From positions 2,314,001 through 2,378,000 of the forward strand of contig NZ_CP054424.1 in the NCBI RefSeq assembly GCF_013334205.1: a DNA stretch of 64,000 nt, in the 5' to 3' direction. Made by a program: the position numbers and the translations under genes. Shown here piece after piece: positions 12,001 through 18,201 of this stretch (positions are counted from its first letter, which is position 1; each line of letters starts with the position of its first letter). The notes under the pieces are model-generated. The model did no database searches. It was not told the origin of the DNA and was given only the letters and a program-made list of their open reading frames with translations. Origin of the DNA: Rhodoferax sp. BAB1 (lineage in GTDB: Bacteria > Pseudomonadota > Gammaproteobacteria > Burkholderiales > Burkholderiaceae_C).

Positions 12001-13943
12001 TCCACGGTGTAACGACTCGTGTTGTCCTGCGCGACCAGGCGGTGGCCCGCGCCGCCGGCACCCGTGAGGTTGATGGCGTTGTCGCCGCTTTCGGCGTCTT
12101 CGGCACTGGCGTGCAGCTGGAGGCTGCCGTCCTCGCCCACGCTCACGTAATAGGTGTCGGTTTCGTTCAGGCCGCCGAGCAAGGCGCCCGCCTCACCCTG
12201 TTCATATTTGACGGCATCACCCGTCTTCAGGCCGTGGCCACCGGCCAGCAGATCGATCTTCTCGTCGCCGTCGTCCACGTCGTCCGCGGCAAAACCCAGG
12301 CTGCGCTGGCCCGCCAGCGCGTGCACGTTCAAGGCATCGGCCGTGACGCCCGCGCCACCCACCCAGGCCCGGGTGTGGACCACGTCCACGCCCACGGAGG
12401 CCGCGATGCCCACTGCGGTGGCATTGCCGCCACCGATCACGGTGGCGCTGCCGTCGGACAGGGTCTGGGCTACGCCGATGTTGCGCGCCTCGATGTCCAG
12501 CAGGCCGGTCGTGAGCACGGTACCCGTGCTGTCCACGATGGCCTCGGTGCTGTTCTCCAGCACGCCCACCGCCACGGCGGCGCCCAGCGTGAGGTCGCCA
12601 CCGCTGGAAGCGGCGTCGTTGTCCTTGAGCGCCTTCTGCGATTTGTTGTTGGGCGTGTCGCCCGTGCTACCGCCATCCGTGGCGCCACCTTCGGAGGCCT
12701 GGGCCACGGCGGTCACCGTGTTCTCGGTCAGCGCCGCCACACGCAGGCTGCCGGCCTGCACGTCGGCGCTGCCGCGGATGGACGCTTCGGTGCTGCCCGT
12801 GACCACGGACAGACCCAGCGTCGCGCCCGAGCTGGCGCCACCGCCCTCGGGGGTGCCGTCGGCCATGGCGATGCCCAGGGTGCGGTTGTCGGCCACCAGT
12901 TGCAGGGCACCCGTCACGTCGAGCTGGGCGGTGCCGCCCACGCGCACGGCTGCGTCGTTGACCACCACCACGGTGACCACGGCCGCATCGGTGCTGGTGT
13001 CGCTCTTGCCGGCCAGCGCAGCCAGCGAGGCCACGGCCTGCACGTGCGAACGCGCCGTGACCGTCATGGCTGCGCCCGCGGTGATGTCGGCCCCGTCGCC
13101 GATATCGACCTCGGCCGAGGCCTCGGCGCCGATCACGGCAAACTGGAAGGCGCTGATGCCCAGGCTGTCGTTGCTCAGCGTGAGGTCGGTGATGGCGCTC
13201 AGCGTGACGTTGTGGGTGGCGTTGAGCGTGCCGTTGATGTCCAGGTCGGCGCTGGCGAAGGCCAGGAAGTCTTCGTCCAGGCCCAGGTCGGGCGGCAGGC
13301 CCGTGCCCACACGCTCGACTTCGAGTTCGATGTTCTCGGCGCTCAGGTTGACCGAGCCCGGCACGCTGATGTCGGCGTCGGTGCGCACGCAGATGCCGAA
13401 GTCGACGTCGGCCGTACCGTACAGGATGAACTGGTCGCCCAGCAAGTCCTGCCAGCCGCCGGTGAACTCGATGCTCAGCGTGTCACCGGCACCGAGCAGG
13501 GGATCGAGGTGGGTGTCGAAGCTGTTGAGGTTGAGGGTGATGCTGTCCTGCAGGCCGGCCTGCACCACGGCGCCACCCAGGGCGGCGATGCGGATGTTGG
13601 GGTCCCCAGCACTGAAGTTGGCGCTCCAGGGACTGAAGCCCAGGTTGATGCCACCGGTCTGGGTCAGTCGGATCTTGATGTCGCCGCCATCGTTGTAGGC
13701 GTCCAGGGTGTAGGCATTGCTGCCGGGCCCGGCCGCGTAGCTGATGTCGGCCGAGAGCAGCAGGCGCGGCTCGACCGCCTCCATCGAAAACGGCGCGCGT
13801 CGGGGGGACGGGCGCCGTGGGTTTCGAGGTTTGTGCGAGGCCGCGGTCAGGGTCGTGGGAGACCGGCCGAAAGCCTGGTGCAACATACGCGTAAGCCGCG
13901 TAGGCACCAGTGCATGGGATAGCGCGCGCAGGGACTGCAACAT
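1..13943 (-). CDS. Giant LEPR-XLL beta-strand-repeat protein (partial, 3' end outside window)
   Basis: The minus strand is open without a stop from an ATG at 13943 to the left edge, at least 4647 codons; the frame is the same at both ends. The start has a strong Shine-Dalgarno (AAAGGAGGAGCC then ATG). Residues 1-53 are basic and lack a classical signal peptide. Residues 57-66 read VEPRLLLSAD, the LEPR-XLL motif found at the N terminus of very large, repetitive, presumably exported proteins. Most of the rest is a degenerate unit of roughly 70-80 residues alternating Gly/Ala/Val-rich strands (GVGGTVGVG type) with segments like TEAxIGDGAxVxAxGDV; I estimate about fifty units. Inserted are four GL-TGD-YY modules (about residues 550-1730), several acidic Ser/Asn-rich linkers, and a 17-Gly run near residue 2115. 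From about residue 4250 the repeat pattern fades. An adhesin or matrix role is inference; no transporter is visible here. Confidence 0.9.
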   Translation of the reverse strand, partial: MLQSLRALSHALVPTRLTRMLHQAFGRSPTTLTAASHKPRNPRRPSPRRAPFSMEAVEPRLLLSADISYAAGPGSNAYTLDAYNDGGDIKIRLTQTGGINLGFSPWSANFSAGDPNIRIAALGGAVVQAGLQDSITLNLNSFDTHLDPLLGAGDTLSIEFTGGWQDLLGDQFILYGTADVDFGICVRTDADISVPGSVNLSAENIELEVERVGTGLPPDLGLDEDFLAFASADLDINGTLNATHNVTLSAITDLTLSNDSLGISAFQFAVIGAEASAEVDIGDGADITAGAAMTVTARSHVQAVASLAALAGKSDTSTDAAVVTVVVVNDAAVRVGGTAQLDVTGALQLVADNRTLGIAMADGTPEGGGASSGATLGLSVVTGSTEASIRGSADVQAGSLRVAALTENTVTAVAQASEGGATDGGSTGDTPNNKSQKALKDNDAASSGGDLTLGAAVAVGVLENSTEAIVDSTGTVLTTGLLDIEARNIGVAQTLSDGSATVIGGGNATAVGIAASVGVDVVHTRAWVGGAGVTADALNVHALAGQRSLGFAADDVDDGDEKIDLLAGGHGLKTGDAVKYEQGEAGALLGGLNETDTYYVSVGEDGSLQLHASAEDAESGDNAINLTGAGGAGHRLVAQDNTSRYTVEAIAGASGGDTGVAGALALGVVVTSATAELKADTPVTVTGGDVSIQAENFIASSVTASGKQDAEAATTGVGAAFALNVSITDTDALIGSNANVGGADALLLSAASRNQVDTRVDGGSKGETAVTPILGITVASNETLAGLGTNAGPDTDFGGAVTVSATHAGSAATEVAGDTTSGETGVGISLGLTIATDVVSASTARDLIAGGAVAFTARSTGNASSKAKASVAGGAQDDAPEEGSPEEDEGGVNKQKKDNRNFADQRASSKGGSGKTGSTDSADAGASDENGQSQKVQVAGAVAVTVADSASTAAIGDGLDISSSGTVSVRAENNTDAQAVADASTVGPMVKFNPADEGVVDYENETILVGASSGLSTGDTVSYSNGGGTGVGGLDDDDGETTYYVRMVGEDKVALYDTKEHAEAAESETAGRVDLTLPEEESEQPSGEGHKLNMGPADGTGIGIAVAVNVGLVDNQATVGNGSITSSGLLVEAVMADVDGDQTHTFLASATSGASAGDTGVAGGLAVNVGLSDARAAVANGADLIVSGNVTIRAENRVSNTAVSTGKAEGSSGVGVGASIAINVGETDTQALLGDSVTATGVVDLTLEADSANEMMTTGTGGAKGETAVTPVIVVAVGDNDTEASIGLGGTLSVSDDITLSASHEGSSQAIAEGDTESGDTGVGISLAINVLTDSAVASTARDLAAGGAVAFSAKTASASRAKAKASVAGAADEEANDPDGDTESGEDGKNVDQKVAGQTSGANQKSTGAGGKGSANTSDASAETAEGDGGGSGTKISVAGSVAVNVVHSTSNASIGAGIDITAGSSSADGTVSLLAENNTDAEATADGSATVGEGGTSVGAAVSVNVATIVNRANLDGTASVTADGYSARAVAQSRETAIEPESNPVVDTDEDTIFLGNGHGLSTGDKVTYQRPESGDADDEIGGLDDGTVYYVIVGEGGRIQLAETEDKARDGDAIDLTSAGAGTGHELEPDFLKFADDIVFNPADNVVTLKPADGHHLQTGDAVSYGSAVGGADNVGGLTDDSTYYVILLSDGNIQLAATREDALKGKALALSSAGTGDAHTLSDATHSFSAQARSGASGGKTGVAGSVAINVANLDAEARVFSGASIELTGNQDVTLAAASSTSSHVKAYPNGPAGGTSLGVGASFALNIVESDVLAEVQDGATLENTSGTSGNVSVTADSAHTLTTAALAGANATEGDAISGAVAIAVTDHDVAARLGDGTDLEASGTLTVAAHHSNLLETRADGEAGGKGVGIGVAIAVAVAVDTAEASVDGSIIVGGDATVEASAIVKSLNETKASAKGAEGGDEENEEKSADEQSAEKTDYGKGKTSGDSRAQSVDSSQTSANSKANQGSQEATDANSNPNNSNSAGEGQTGQSSNIKVGAAIGVSVLDIDAQAIVRDGAVLQAGGAVAVRAIGETDSTIKAIGLAVAESVPEEEGEGGGGGGGGGGGGGGGGGSSSGSTAVGAAVGVNIVISQTKASIDNAQVTGDGITVEAGTPEGEASDLITWALAGAGAQGSGGGSSNAVAGGIAVNVGVFDTDATVADGADLQSSGDIAVLARSDVGSQALAAAGAGSIGGSGGAGVGASVSVTVITQDTQARLGNGDTDAAGAITVQAESSVGALALDLPLLDDDIYVSGVAIGGAVSQGGTAVAGSFVVGVYVTHTEAAVANDAQINQRGLYTATTAQDVAVRSEATQNVLDIAGALSASLQGTGVGAAIDVQVLTLDSKAHVGGGADVDAGGSVVVEAYSDQEQLSVTANVALSGSGSGIGGAVSIIVDVNHTYASIGDNAGVDADGNVIVQAAGDTELLGVAGNISVGGGGSAFGLSTIVFVHEDTVQAWIGNGAQITARGNDGTHAVQTGERDNDGDRTTEAARGLAVTATSFEDVQTVVVGFSGGSSFGIGGSVAVNVLHETTEAWLGEGVSVNSDNTGAHSSQDALLRASDATDVFSIAGGAQYGGTGGIGAGIDLGVIHKTTRAYMADDSELKVRDDLRVQARSDEDIFSAAANAGVGGFAVALSAGIYSVTTTTRAAIGDDGAPGAASVQAGGDVDVSAAGTAGFVLLAGSVGVGTSSAGVGAANTTLVHNDTVEALIGGDASVTATGDVNLEATSSESLLTVVAAGGVGSTVGVAGSAPVQVLNETTRAAIRDGADVEANDVGLLAQSSTSLIGIGGTVAVGGTAGIGVGAEVLLLNKTTDAYIGGSEVTATGDVRVRAASSEGLIGAAAAGAVGGTVGVAGSAGVLVVNPTTRAWIGDDTGSLTSGVAQVHADGNVIIDAASDTEIDLIAGAVGVGGTVGVGAAAAVTAVSKVTEAYVGANAEVTALGQGASGTTASLGTFGTAQFLNNVDSENSDLSSVQVDENGQLVRVIYERDEDGDVVLDDEGDPVVLQVIPVDGIDLAPPSDLISDLGDPSEESSNDAPSGNILKDRQREVATGSVRGLAVTATNKDSVESLGISVAGGTVGVAVGGVVSVNASQTSAYIASGARINEDNTGAHAGQDVLVSAANDYHQMGLVGSIGVGAVGVAANADVTVTSATTRAFIDDGAHVNAADSVAVTADNHQDVQSFAFAAAGGFVGVSAPFSVVVLQSDTQAWIGNDAASLATGAQVNAGGNVLVRATDVTEHFTISGAVAGGAGGVGATVAVVTMDKSTQASIGDYATVNALAGGANVNGVATGAVEADGDFTRAGVQGVIVQAESEEKLFALSVAGAGGFIGVAGAVGVQVVDSDTTASIGANARINQTGTAEADQSVYVNALNDLRAFAFDGGLAGGVGALAGGVNVGVVRNDTRALIEDGAQIRAKHDVEVSALANRDIESVVVSGALGGVSLAGSISVWSIGDAVRSSYDVQQKNEDGSDAGTQSNDPLSGGKMNEATGDAEGQSGEFSSSMREYDQDEGDPPPADSQEAKLKAVNNTEDQQAQITGSGADLVDARTAGTASSSALDAEGDAAKSGTVARIGNSVSIVADDSVNVTATERIEFTAFAGTAAVGALGIGAGIAVVNIGSAVEASIGSSTVQAGTGGSDGVAVQATLITDIDARAWGGQGGAVALGAQVVVVTDNSTQKAAIDSGANINRAGGGVLVQAKADRTVYAQALGVQGAAAALGVSVAAIDVGGLTEAYINGDVGQNLTPGYTVQSVTVRAQSDADLEAQAIQAGLSAGLSLSGAVAVANFDPSVQARVGSTADIRTSGAITVEALSTATAEADALGISLSLGIGAGASISVANAAPQLSATANGRLRSTGGGAINIKGRADVDALAESNAASAGLLFGGAGSIALSRAAAGVTAELGSTGEIDTSGNALIQAEAINLSDAVARGLAGGLVGIGISYADAETAGAVLARSNGDVDAGSLTVEGLQTNTAGSDAYALAGGLIAAGFNIAVVDMKGTVAARLGGSSTTRATNDVTVRAQAANAGLARGFGTTVGGIAIGGMDVSASLGNSGVGAEVSAGLEAGAEITQAHVVSISALSQDTLYAQGQAAGGGLISVLGSDVESVSTQTTEVLIGASAEIDAYAVNLQSTNVQAADVQADSLSIGLASGAGAKALTMVTGDALINVEAGADIGAVRIALAADNSFTKNHYDTSLSSASVSLGGLDFLKSETRVGTEANRFEARINIATGAVLHADGSHADPGLLRLETFTDVTVYDSVEVESYGGFAISTGVSQATVESDSRMVINGSLLSKASNVDIAARSSAAVFTDADLLIATALGGVSTAQAYSTLDVRNTVELNDATLRGQDVNIYAGRDTNGALNLLNGYSNGEVQAYSLLPTIGIPISEVVVDETNRISLNGASKVLAMKNATLRAIAGLGSYFEEGQVTSLSLVPYGISVSEDPDIDVSNLVQIGPDASVEAGINNQAVVRVLPRFVDGVEQLAASRLDTALTEPEKLARSLSVDTDYVYARLDLSQLPLALRNAMQDKFFVIKPREVEAPSLVYKNLVNVLLEQRAEVIDWLANHSTNAEAVARYQVQLELIDEALEELGLTEV
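7575..7627 (-). repeat. Polyglycine tract (17 Gly) in the giant protein
   Basis: Seventeen consecutive Gly codons (mixed GGA/GGC/GGG/GGT) follow VPEEEGE and precede SSSGS, near residue 2115. Mixed codon use argues against recent slippage of a single triplet and for a maintained flexible hinge. Confidence 0.85.
8760..12290 (-). repeat. Four copies of a ~75-residue GL-TGD-x-YY module inside the giant gene
   Basis: Four coding segments follow one pattern: a GL.TGD.V.Y motif, a GGL..x.TYYV motif, a GEDG.IQL-like strand, an Ala-rich segment, then an (I/V)(D/N)L..AG..H.L ending. Approximate spans are 12290-12060, 10960-10670, 9305-9047 and 9000-8760. The last two are nearly adjacent, a tandem pair. 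Copy two carries an extra acidic loop before its final GHKL. Modules of this kind recur in other giant bacterial repeat proteins; their function is not known to me. Confidence 0.8.
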
Positions 13944-14196
13944 GGCTCCTCCTTTGAGGCAGAGCAGTGCGCACGCGACCCGCAGGTCACAAATGGATAC
14001 GAACTGTTACCTCTAGCTCGGGCGATTATTGGGACTGACTTCTGCCGACACAAGCTTTTCGCGCAATTCTTCACGGTGCAGAATGGAGCAACCGACGAAC
14101 GGTAGCGAGTCCTGTCCTTATCCCCAGGATTCCTTGTACTCATTCCGTCATACGTCTGTAACAAAGTGTGTAAAAGTTTTGCCAATTGTTAGAAAC
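13944..14196. other. AT-rich divergent intergenic region between the giant gene and the next gene
   Basis: About 250 bases separate the two divergent genes. The stretch is markedly less GC-rich than its surroundings, especially 14030-14200. It must hold the promoter of the giant gene; the only element I can place firmly is the ribosome binding site just before 13943. Short reading frames cross it, but none has convincing codon use. Confidence 0.5.
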
Positions 14197-15012
14197 GTGA
14201 CAAAAAAAACCAACACCTCTCAAAAACTGCTGCAACAGGCCGGTGATCTGGGCTTGCCGTATGGGCAGGAGCTTTCGTTCAAGCTGCTGCCCGGCCGGCT
14301 GCTCGACGACCGCTTGCTGCTGGGCTGGCAGGCGCGCGACTTCGCGCCGCTGCGTTTCATCGCCTGGCTGGAGCAGACCCACGGCCTGCCCGCACCAGCC
14401 GCCGACGCATTGCGAGAACGCGCACCCCTGGCCAATACCGTGGGCCTGAGCATCGAGGCGGAAGAAGGCCAGGTGCTCTTCAAGGCCTACCTGGAGTTCT
14501 GGGAGCCCATCCGCGCGCGCATGCAGGCGGGCACCCTGGGCCCCGAGCCACAGCTGCTGCACTACGGTATCAAGTGGCAGGCACAGGGCGAGGCCTATGC
14601 GCAAGCCGAGTACCACGTGCAGCCCCAGCTGACGGCTTACGACATCGTCAAACGCATCCAGGCCCTGCATCCCCCGGGCCGGCACAGCCTGGCCCTGGGC
14701 ACGGCCAATGCACTGGTGCAGCGCGGCAGCACCCGCGCGCCCGGCGCCCCCATGCTCTATCTGGAAGCACGTGAGGCCGGCAATGCGCGCCAGTCCTGCG
14801 ACATCAATCTCTACAAGACCGGTCTGCGGCTCGAAGACGCCGCGCCGCTGTTGCGCGAACTCGGGGCCGTGCTGGGCGTGCCCGCGCCGGTACTGGAAGC
14901 GCATCTGCAGGCGCACGCAGCTCTGCCCCTGGGCCATGTGGCGGCCGGCACCGACCGCCACGGACAGGATTTCCTGAGCATCTATCTGGGGGTGCGCGAA
15001 CTCGAACCCTGA
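14197..15012 (+). CDS. Conserved-looking hypothetical protein
   Basis: The product is about 271 residues if translation begins at the GTG at 14197 (VTKKTNTSQKLLQQ). Upstream in-frame ATGs at 14029 and 14083 exist, but the peptide they add (Ser/Cys-rich) looks non-coding. The body is GC-rich and has typical protein codon use: it is soluble, with no signal peptide or membrane segment, and contains WLEQTHGLP, YLEFWEP, YGIKWQAQGE and a C-terminal DFLSIYLGVREL. I do not recognise the family. It is divergent from the giant repeat gene and converges on the kinase-cyclase gene with a 13-base gap. The start is the least certain part. Confidence 0.6.
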   Translation: MTKKTNTSQKLLQQAGDLGLPYGQELSFKLLPGRLLDDRLLLGWQARDFAPLRFIAWLEQTHGLPAPAADALRERAPLANTVGLSIEAEEGQVLFKAYLEFWEPIRARMQAGTLGPEPQLLHYGIKWQAQGEAYAQAEYHVQPQLTAYDIVKRIQALHPPGRHSLALGTANALVQRGSTRAPGAPMLYLEAREAGNARQSCDINLYKTGLRLEDAAPLLRELGAVLGVPAPVLEAHLQAHAALPLGHVAAGTDRHGQDFLSIYLGVRELEP

Positions 15013-15025
15013 GTTCGCGAACGTT

Positions 15026-17170
15026 TCATCGCGGGGCCCTGCCTGCCGCGGCCAGGAAACGCTGGCGGTCCTCGGGCTTGTCGATCTGCTGGGCCAGGGC
15101 CTGCAGCAAGGCACCCCACTCGGTCTGCTTCGAGGCCTCGCGCCGCACCAGTGTGCGGGCCAGCGGCCCGATGTGCTGGCTCAGCGCGCGCTCCAGCGGC
15201 TCCAGCTGCGCCGGCTCGAAGTTTGGCACACCACTCGCACTGGTGCGGCTGCTGCTGCCGTGGCCGGAGTGCGGACGCGTGATCGGCTGCGACAGGGGAC
15301 GGCTCAGGGGCTGGCTGCGCACCGAGGGGCTGCTGCGGCCGCCGGGCGGCAGGGTGGTGCTCGGGCCCGTGCGGCTGCTGTGGCGGCCCAGCACAAAGGC
15401 TTCGCGCGTGGCCGGGTCCTGGATGGAGACCGAGAGCAGCTCGCGCAGGCCCTGGGCATCGGCCGCACGCGCCACGCTCTTTTTCATCAGCACATGCGCC
15501 AGCGGGCCGATGGCCTTGGCCAGTTCGGCCTCGATGGCCTGCACCTCCTGCGCCTCGATCGGCACCACGTCGGCCATCAGCAGGGTGGTGGCTTCGTCGT
15601 TGCCCGGGCTCAGGCGGGCCCCGCGCTGGTCCAGCAGGCGGTAGACCTCGTGGGCGCGCTCGTGCTTGTCGTAGCGCTCGCCGAGGAACTCGAACAGCTC
15701 CTCGGCACCGTCGCTGATGCGGGAGATCACGTCGAAATAGGCGCGCGAGACCATGATCTGGTTCGCGGTGGAAAAATCCATGATGCGCTGCGCCACGTTG
15801 ATGCCGTCGCCCACCACGTTGACGCGGTCGTTGATGTCCTTGAGCAGGCGCAGCGGCCCCAGGTGCAGGCCCACGCGCATGGACAGCTTCTCGTTGTACT
15901 TCTGCCGCATCAGGTCGCGCAGCAGCTGGGCCGAGACCAGCGCCTCCTCCGGGTCACCCAGGAAGCAGATGGCCGCGCCGTCGCCCGTGTCCAGCATGAT
16001 GCGCGAGGAGGCCTCCACGCCGTCGATGGCCTTGCTCACGAGTTCGTTGAACTGGGTCTTGAGCGCCACCTGCTGGTCCACGCTGCGGGTCGAATAGGCC
16101 ACCAGGTCCAGGAACATGATGGTGCCCATCACGTTCTTGCGCGAATGCTCATCGCCGCCCGTGCGCGAGGCGCTGCGCCGCTCGTCCATCACCTGGGTCT
16201 GGATCTGGGTGTGGATTTGCGTGTGCAGCTGCGTCCTGAGTTCGGTCGGCGCGAACGCCGACTGGCGCAGCGCCTCGCGCAGCGCGGCCACGTTCTGCGG
16301 GCGGTCCTTCTCGTGCGGACTCAGGGCCCAGTCGATGGCCTGCAGCAGCGGCAGGCCGAAGACCACCGGGCTGGCCAGGTCCACGGCCCTGGGCATGGCA
16401 TCGTCGCGCACCCGCGCGGCCGCTTCCAGCGGCTTGCGCCCCGTGGTCAGCCAGTACAGCACCGCGCCCAGCGAGTACAGGTCCGTCCACGGGCCCTGGT
16501 TGCCCTTGCTGTGGTACTGCTCGAAAGGCGCGAAGCCGGGGCTCACGATATTGGTCATGTCGTGGTCGCTGCTGACCCGGCGCGCGGCGCCGAAGTCCAG
16601 CAGCACCGGGCTGCCGTCGGCGCGGATGTAGATGTTGTCGGGTTTGATGTCGCGGTGCAGGAAGTTGAGCTTGTGCACCGCCTCCAGGCCGTCGAGCAGG
16701 GGGTAGACCAGCTGCAGCAGGGCGGCCTGGTCCAGGCTGCGCTGGCGCGCAGCCCAGTGCTTGAGCGGGTCCCCCGACTCGTAATCCATCACGATGTAGG
16801 CGGTGCCGTTTTCCTTGAAGTAGCGCAGCACCCGCACGATGTTGGGGTGGCGGAAGGAAGCCAGGGCACGCGCCTCGTCGACGAAACGGTCCAGGCCCCA
16901 GTTGAAGCGCTCGCTGCCCTCTTCCGAGCGCACACGCACCGTGCGGCCCTCGGCGCGCACCGCCACATTGGCCGGGAAATACTCCTTGATGGCCACCGGC
17001 AGCTGCAGATTCACGTCCTGCGCCAGGTAGGTGATGCCGAAACCGCCACCGCCCAGCACCTTGTCGATGCGGTACTCGTAGATGGTATGGCCGGGCTCCA
17101 GCGCGGCCACGTCCGAGGCGCGGCCCGCCGTACCCGCTGCCTCATCCCCGGTGTTCACATCAACGCTCAT
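15026..17170 (-). CDS. Ser/Thr protein kinase fused to a class III adenylate/guanylate cyclase domain
   Basis: This 714-residue cytoplasmic signalling protein begins at ATG 17170 (MSVDVNTGD), 20 bases after the stop of the upstream sensor gene. The N-terminal third is a Hanks-type kinase: Gly loop GGGGFG, invariant Lys in VAIKEYF, catalytic loop HRDIKPDN and DFGAAR. A linker of Gln/Thr-His repeats (TQLHTQIHTQIQTQ) leads to a class III cyclase homology domain at roughly residues 350-510 with FLDLVAYS and DTGDGAAICF, which retain both metal-binding Asp positions. The remaining 200 residues are Ser/Arg/Pro-rich, with two related helical segments (AIGPLAHVLMKKS and HIGPLARTLVRRE). No membrane segment was seen. 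Kinase plus cyclase in one chain suggests that phosphorylation controls the cyclase or the reverse; the substrate is unknown. Confidence 0.88.
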   Translation of the reverse strand: MSVDVNTGDEAAGTAGRASDVAALEPGHTIYEYRIDKVLGGGGFGITYLAQDVNLQLPVAIKEYFPANVAVRAEGRTVRVRSEEGSERFNWGLDRFVDEARALASFRHPNIVRVLRYFKENGTAYIVMDYESGDPLKHWAARQRSLDQAALLQLVYPLLDGLEAVHKLNFLHRDIKPDNIYIRADGSPVLLDFGAARRVSSDHDMTNIVSPGFAPFEQYHSKGNQGPWTDLYSLGAVLYWLTTGRKPLEAAARVRDDAMPRAVDLASPVVFGLPLLQAIDWALSPHEKDRPQNVAALREALRQSAFAPTELRTQLHTQIHTQIQTQVMDERRSASRTGGDEHSRKNVMGTIMFLDLVAYSTRSVDQQVALKTQFNELVSKAIDGVEASSRIMLDTGDGAAICFLGDPEEALVSAQLLRDLMRQKYNEKLSMRVGLHLGPLRLLKDINDRVNVVGDGINVAQRIMDFSTANQIMVSRAYFDVISRISDGAEELFEFLGERYDKHERAHEVYRLLDQRGARLSPGNDEATTLLMADVVPIEAQEVQAIEAELAKAIGPLAHVLMKKSVARAADAQGLRELLSVSIQDPATREAFVLGRHSSRTGPSTTLPPGGRSSPSVRSQPLSRPLSQPITRPHSGHGSSSRTSASGVPNFEPAQLEPLERALSQHIGPLARTLVRREASKQTEWGALLQALAQQIDKPEDRQRFLAAAGRAPR

Positions 17171-17190
17171 GTCGGCATCGCGCGCAGGGC

Positions 17191-18069
17191 TCACTCGCCC
17201 CGTTCGATCATCTGCATGGCCTTGTCCAGGCTGCGACGCATGCGGTTGAAGGCGCCGCCCAGCACCGCCACCTCGTCCCGTCCGCGCTCGTCGAACTCCG
17301 GCACGTCGAAGTTGCCCGTGCTCACCTGGTCGGCCGCCTGCGACATCTTGCGGATCGGACGCACGATCAGCCAGCTCAGCATCAGGTTGAGCACCACGAA
17401 GACCAGCCCGAACACGCCGGCCAGCGAGATCAGGAAGGTCTTGAGCGCGCGGTCGGCGTTGAGGATGGGCACCTCCATCGGCACCGTCACCACCTGGGCG
17501 CCGATGATCTCGTTGTGTTTCCAGCCGAAACCGTTGGCCTCGCCGTAGAGCTTGATCATGCTCGCCGGGGCGGCAGCGGGCACGCTGTGGCAGGCCAGGC
17601 AGGCGGCATTGCTGATCTGGATGGGCTTGGCGATGTAGAGCAGCCGGCCGGTGGCGCCGCTGCGCTCGGAGATCAGCTCCAGCGTGCCCTTGTCCTGGCG
17701 GAACTGCTGCACGATGTCGGCCTCCCAGTCCGTCACCCGGTTGCGCGGGTTGGTGGGGTTCAGCGTGGCTTCCTTGTAGCCGTAACCCGGGTATTTCTTC
17801 TGCACCGCGGCCATGGTCTCGGTCGCGGCATAGGCCGGCACCGTCTGCGGCAGGAAGACCTCGATCAGCTTCTCGTCCAGGTGCGGCTTGACCTGGTCCA
17901 CCGTGTAGGCGCGCACCGACAGCGCGGTGTCCATCATCAGGCGGGCGTTGCGGATCACCTCGTCGCGGGCGTTTTCCTGCAGCAGCTGGCGCGAGATCCA
18001 GCCCGTGGCGGCAAAACCGATCAGGAAAACCGCGATCAGCACCAGATTGAATTTGAGTCTCAAGCCCAT
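17191..18069 (-). CDS. Membrane sensor with Tll0287-like (DUF3365) periplasmic domain and HAMP
   Basis: This 292-residue protein has a transmembrane helix at about residues 7-25, a periplasmic domain, a second helix at about 209-230 (LISLAGVFGLVFVVLNLML) and a cytoplasmic HAMP-like tail (IRPIRKMSQAADQVSTGNF). The periplasmic part matches the Tll0287-like/DUF3365 fold and has a haem-attachment motif C157-L-A-C160-H161. Family knowledge therefore suggests a c-type haem redox or gas sensor. It has no output domain of its own and is followed on the same strand by the kinase-cyclase gene, its probable partner. The ATG at 18069 is preceded by a G-rich stretch (GGTGGGGG) that can serve as the ribosome binding site. 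It is divergent from mutS. Confidence 0.85.
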   Translation of the reverse strand: MGLRLKFNLVLIAVFLIGFAATGWISRQLLQENARDEVIRNARLMMDTALSVRAYTVDQVKPHLDEKLIEVFLPQTVPAYAATETMAAVQKKYPGYGYKEATLNPTNPRNRVTDWEADIVQQFRQDKGTLELISERSGATGRLLYIAKPIQISNAACLACHSVPAAAPASMIKLYGEANGFGWKHNEIIGAQVVTVPMEVPILNADRALKTFLISLAGVFGLVFVVLNLMLSWLIVRPIRKMSQAADQVSTGNFDVPEFDERGRDEVAVLGGAFNRMRRSLDKAMQMIERGE

Positions 18070-18188
18070 AAAACCCCCACCCGTATGTGAATGAACACTT
18101 GCATGTTTTGCGCCGCCACAGTGTAGCCTTGAGCAGCAGCTGTGAGCACGCGCCGGTCCCCCGCAGCGGACCGCACATCGGCTATTGA

Positions 18189-18194
18189 TAGACT
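18189..18194 (+). promoter_or_regulatory. -10-like hexamer TAGACT before mutS
   Basis: TAGACT ends 7 bases before the mutS ATG at 18202. It fits the TANNNT -10 core, which would place transcription initiation at or next to the start codon. No good -35 and no Shine-Dalgarno are visible. Confidence 0.4.
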
Positions 18195-18201
18195 CCCCGG
18201 G

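Noticed and set aside
15173..17548. 791-codon plus-strand frame opposite the kinase-cyclase gene
   Set aside because: The minus-strand frame has unmistakable kinase and cyclase motifs; the plus frame is His/Gln/Arg-rich noise.
17171..18178. N-terminal extension of the kinase-cyclase frame
   Set aside because: The extension overlaps the whole Tll0287-like sensor gene in another frame and is compositionally non-coding. The kinase start at 17170 gives a sensible protein.
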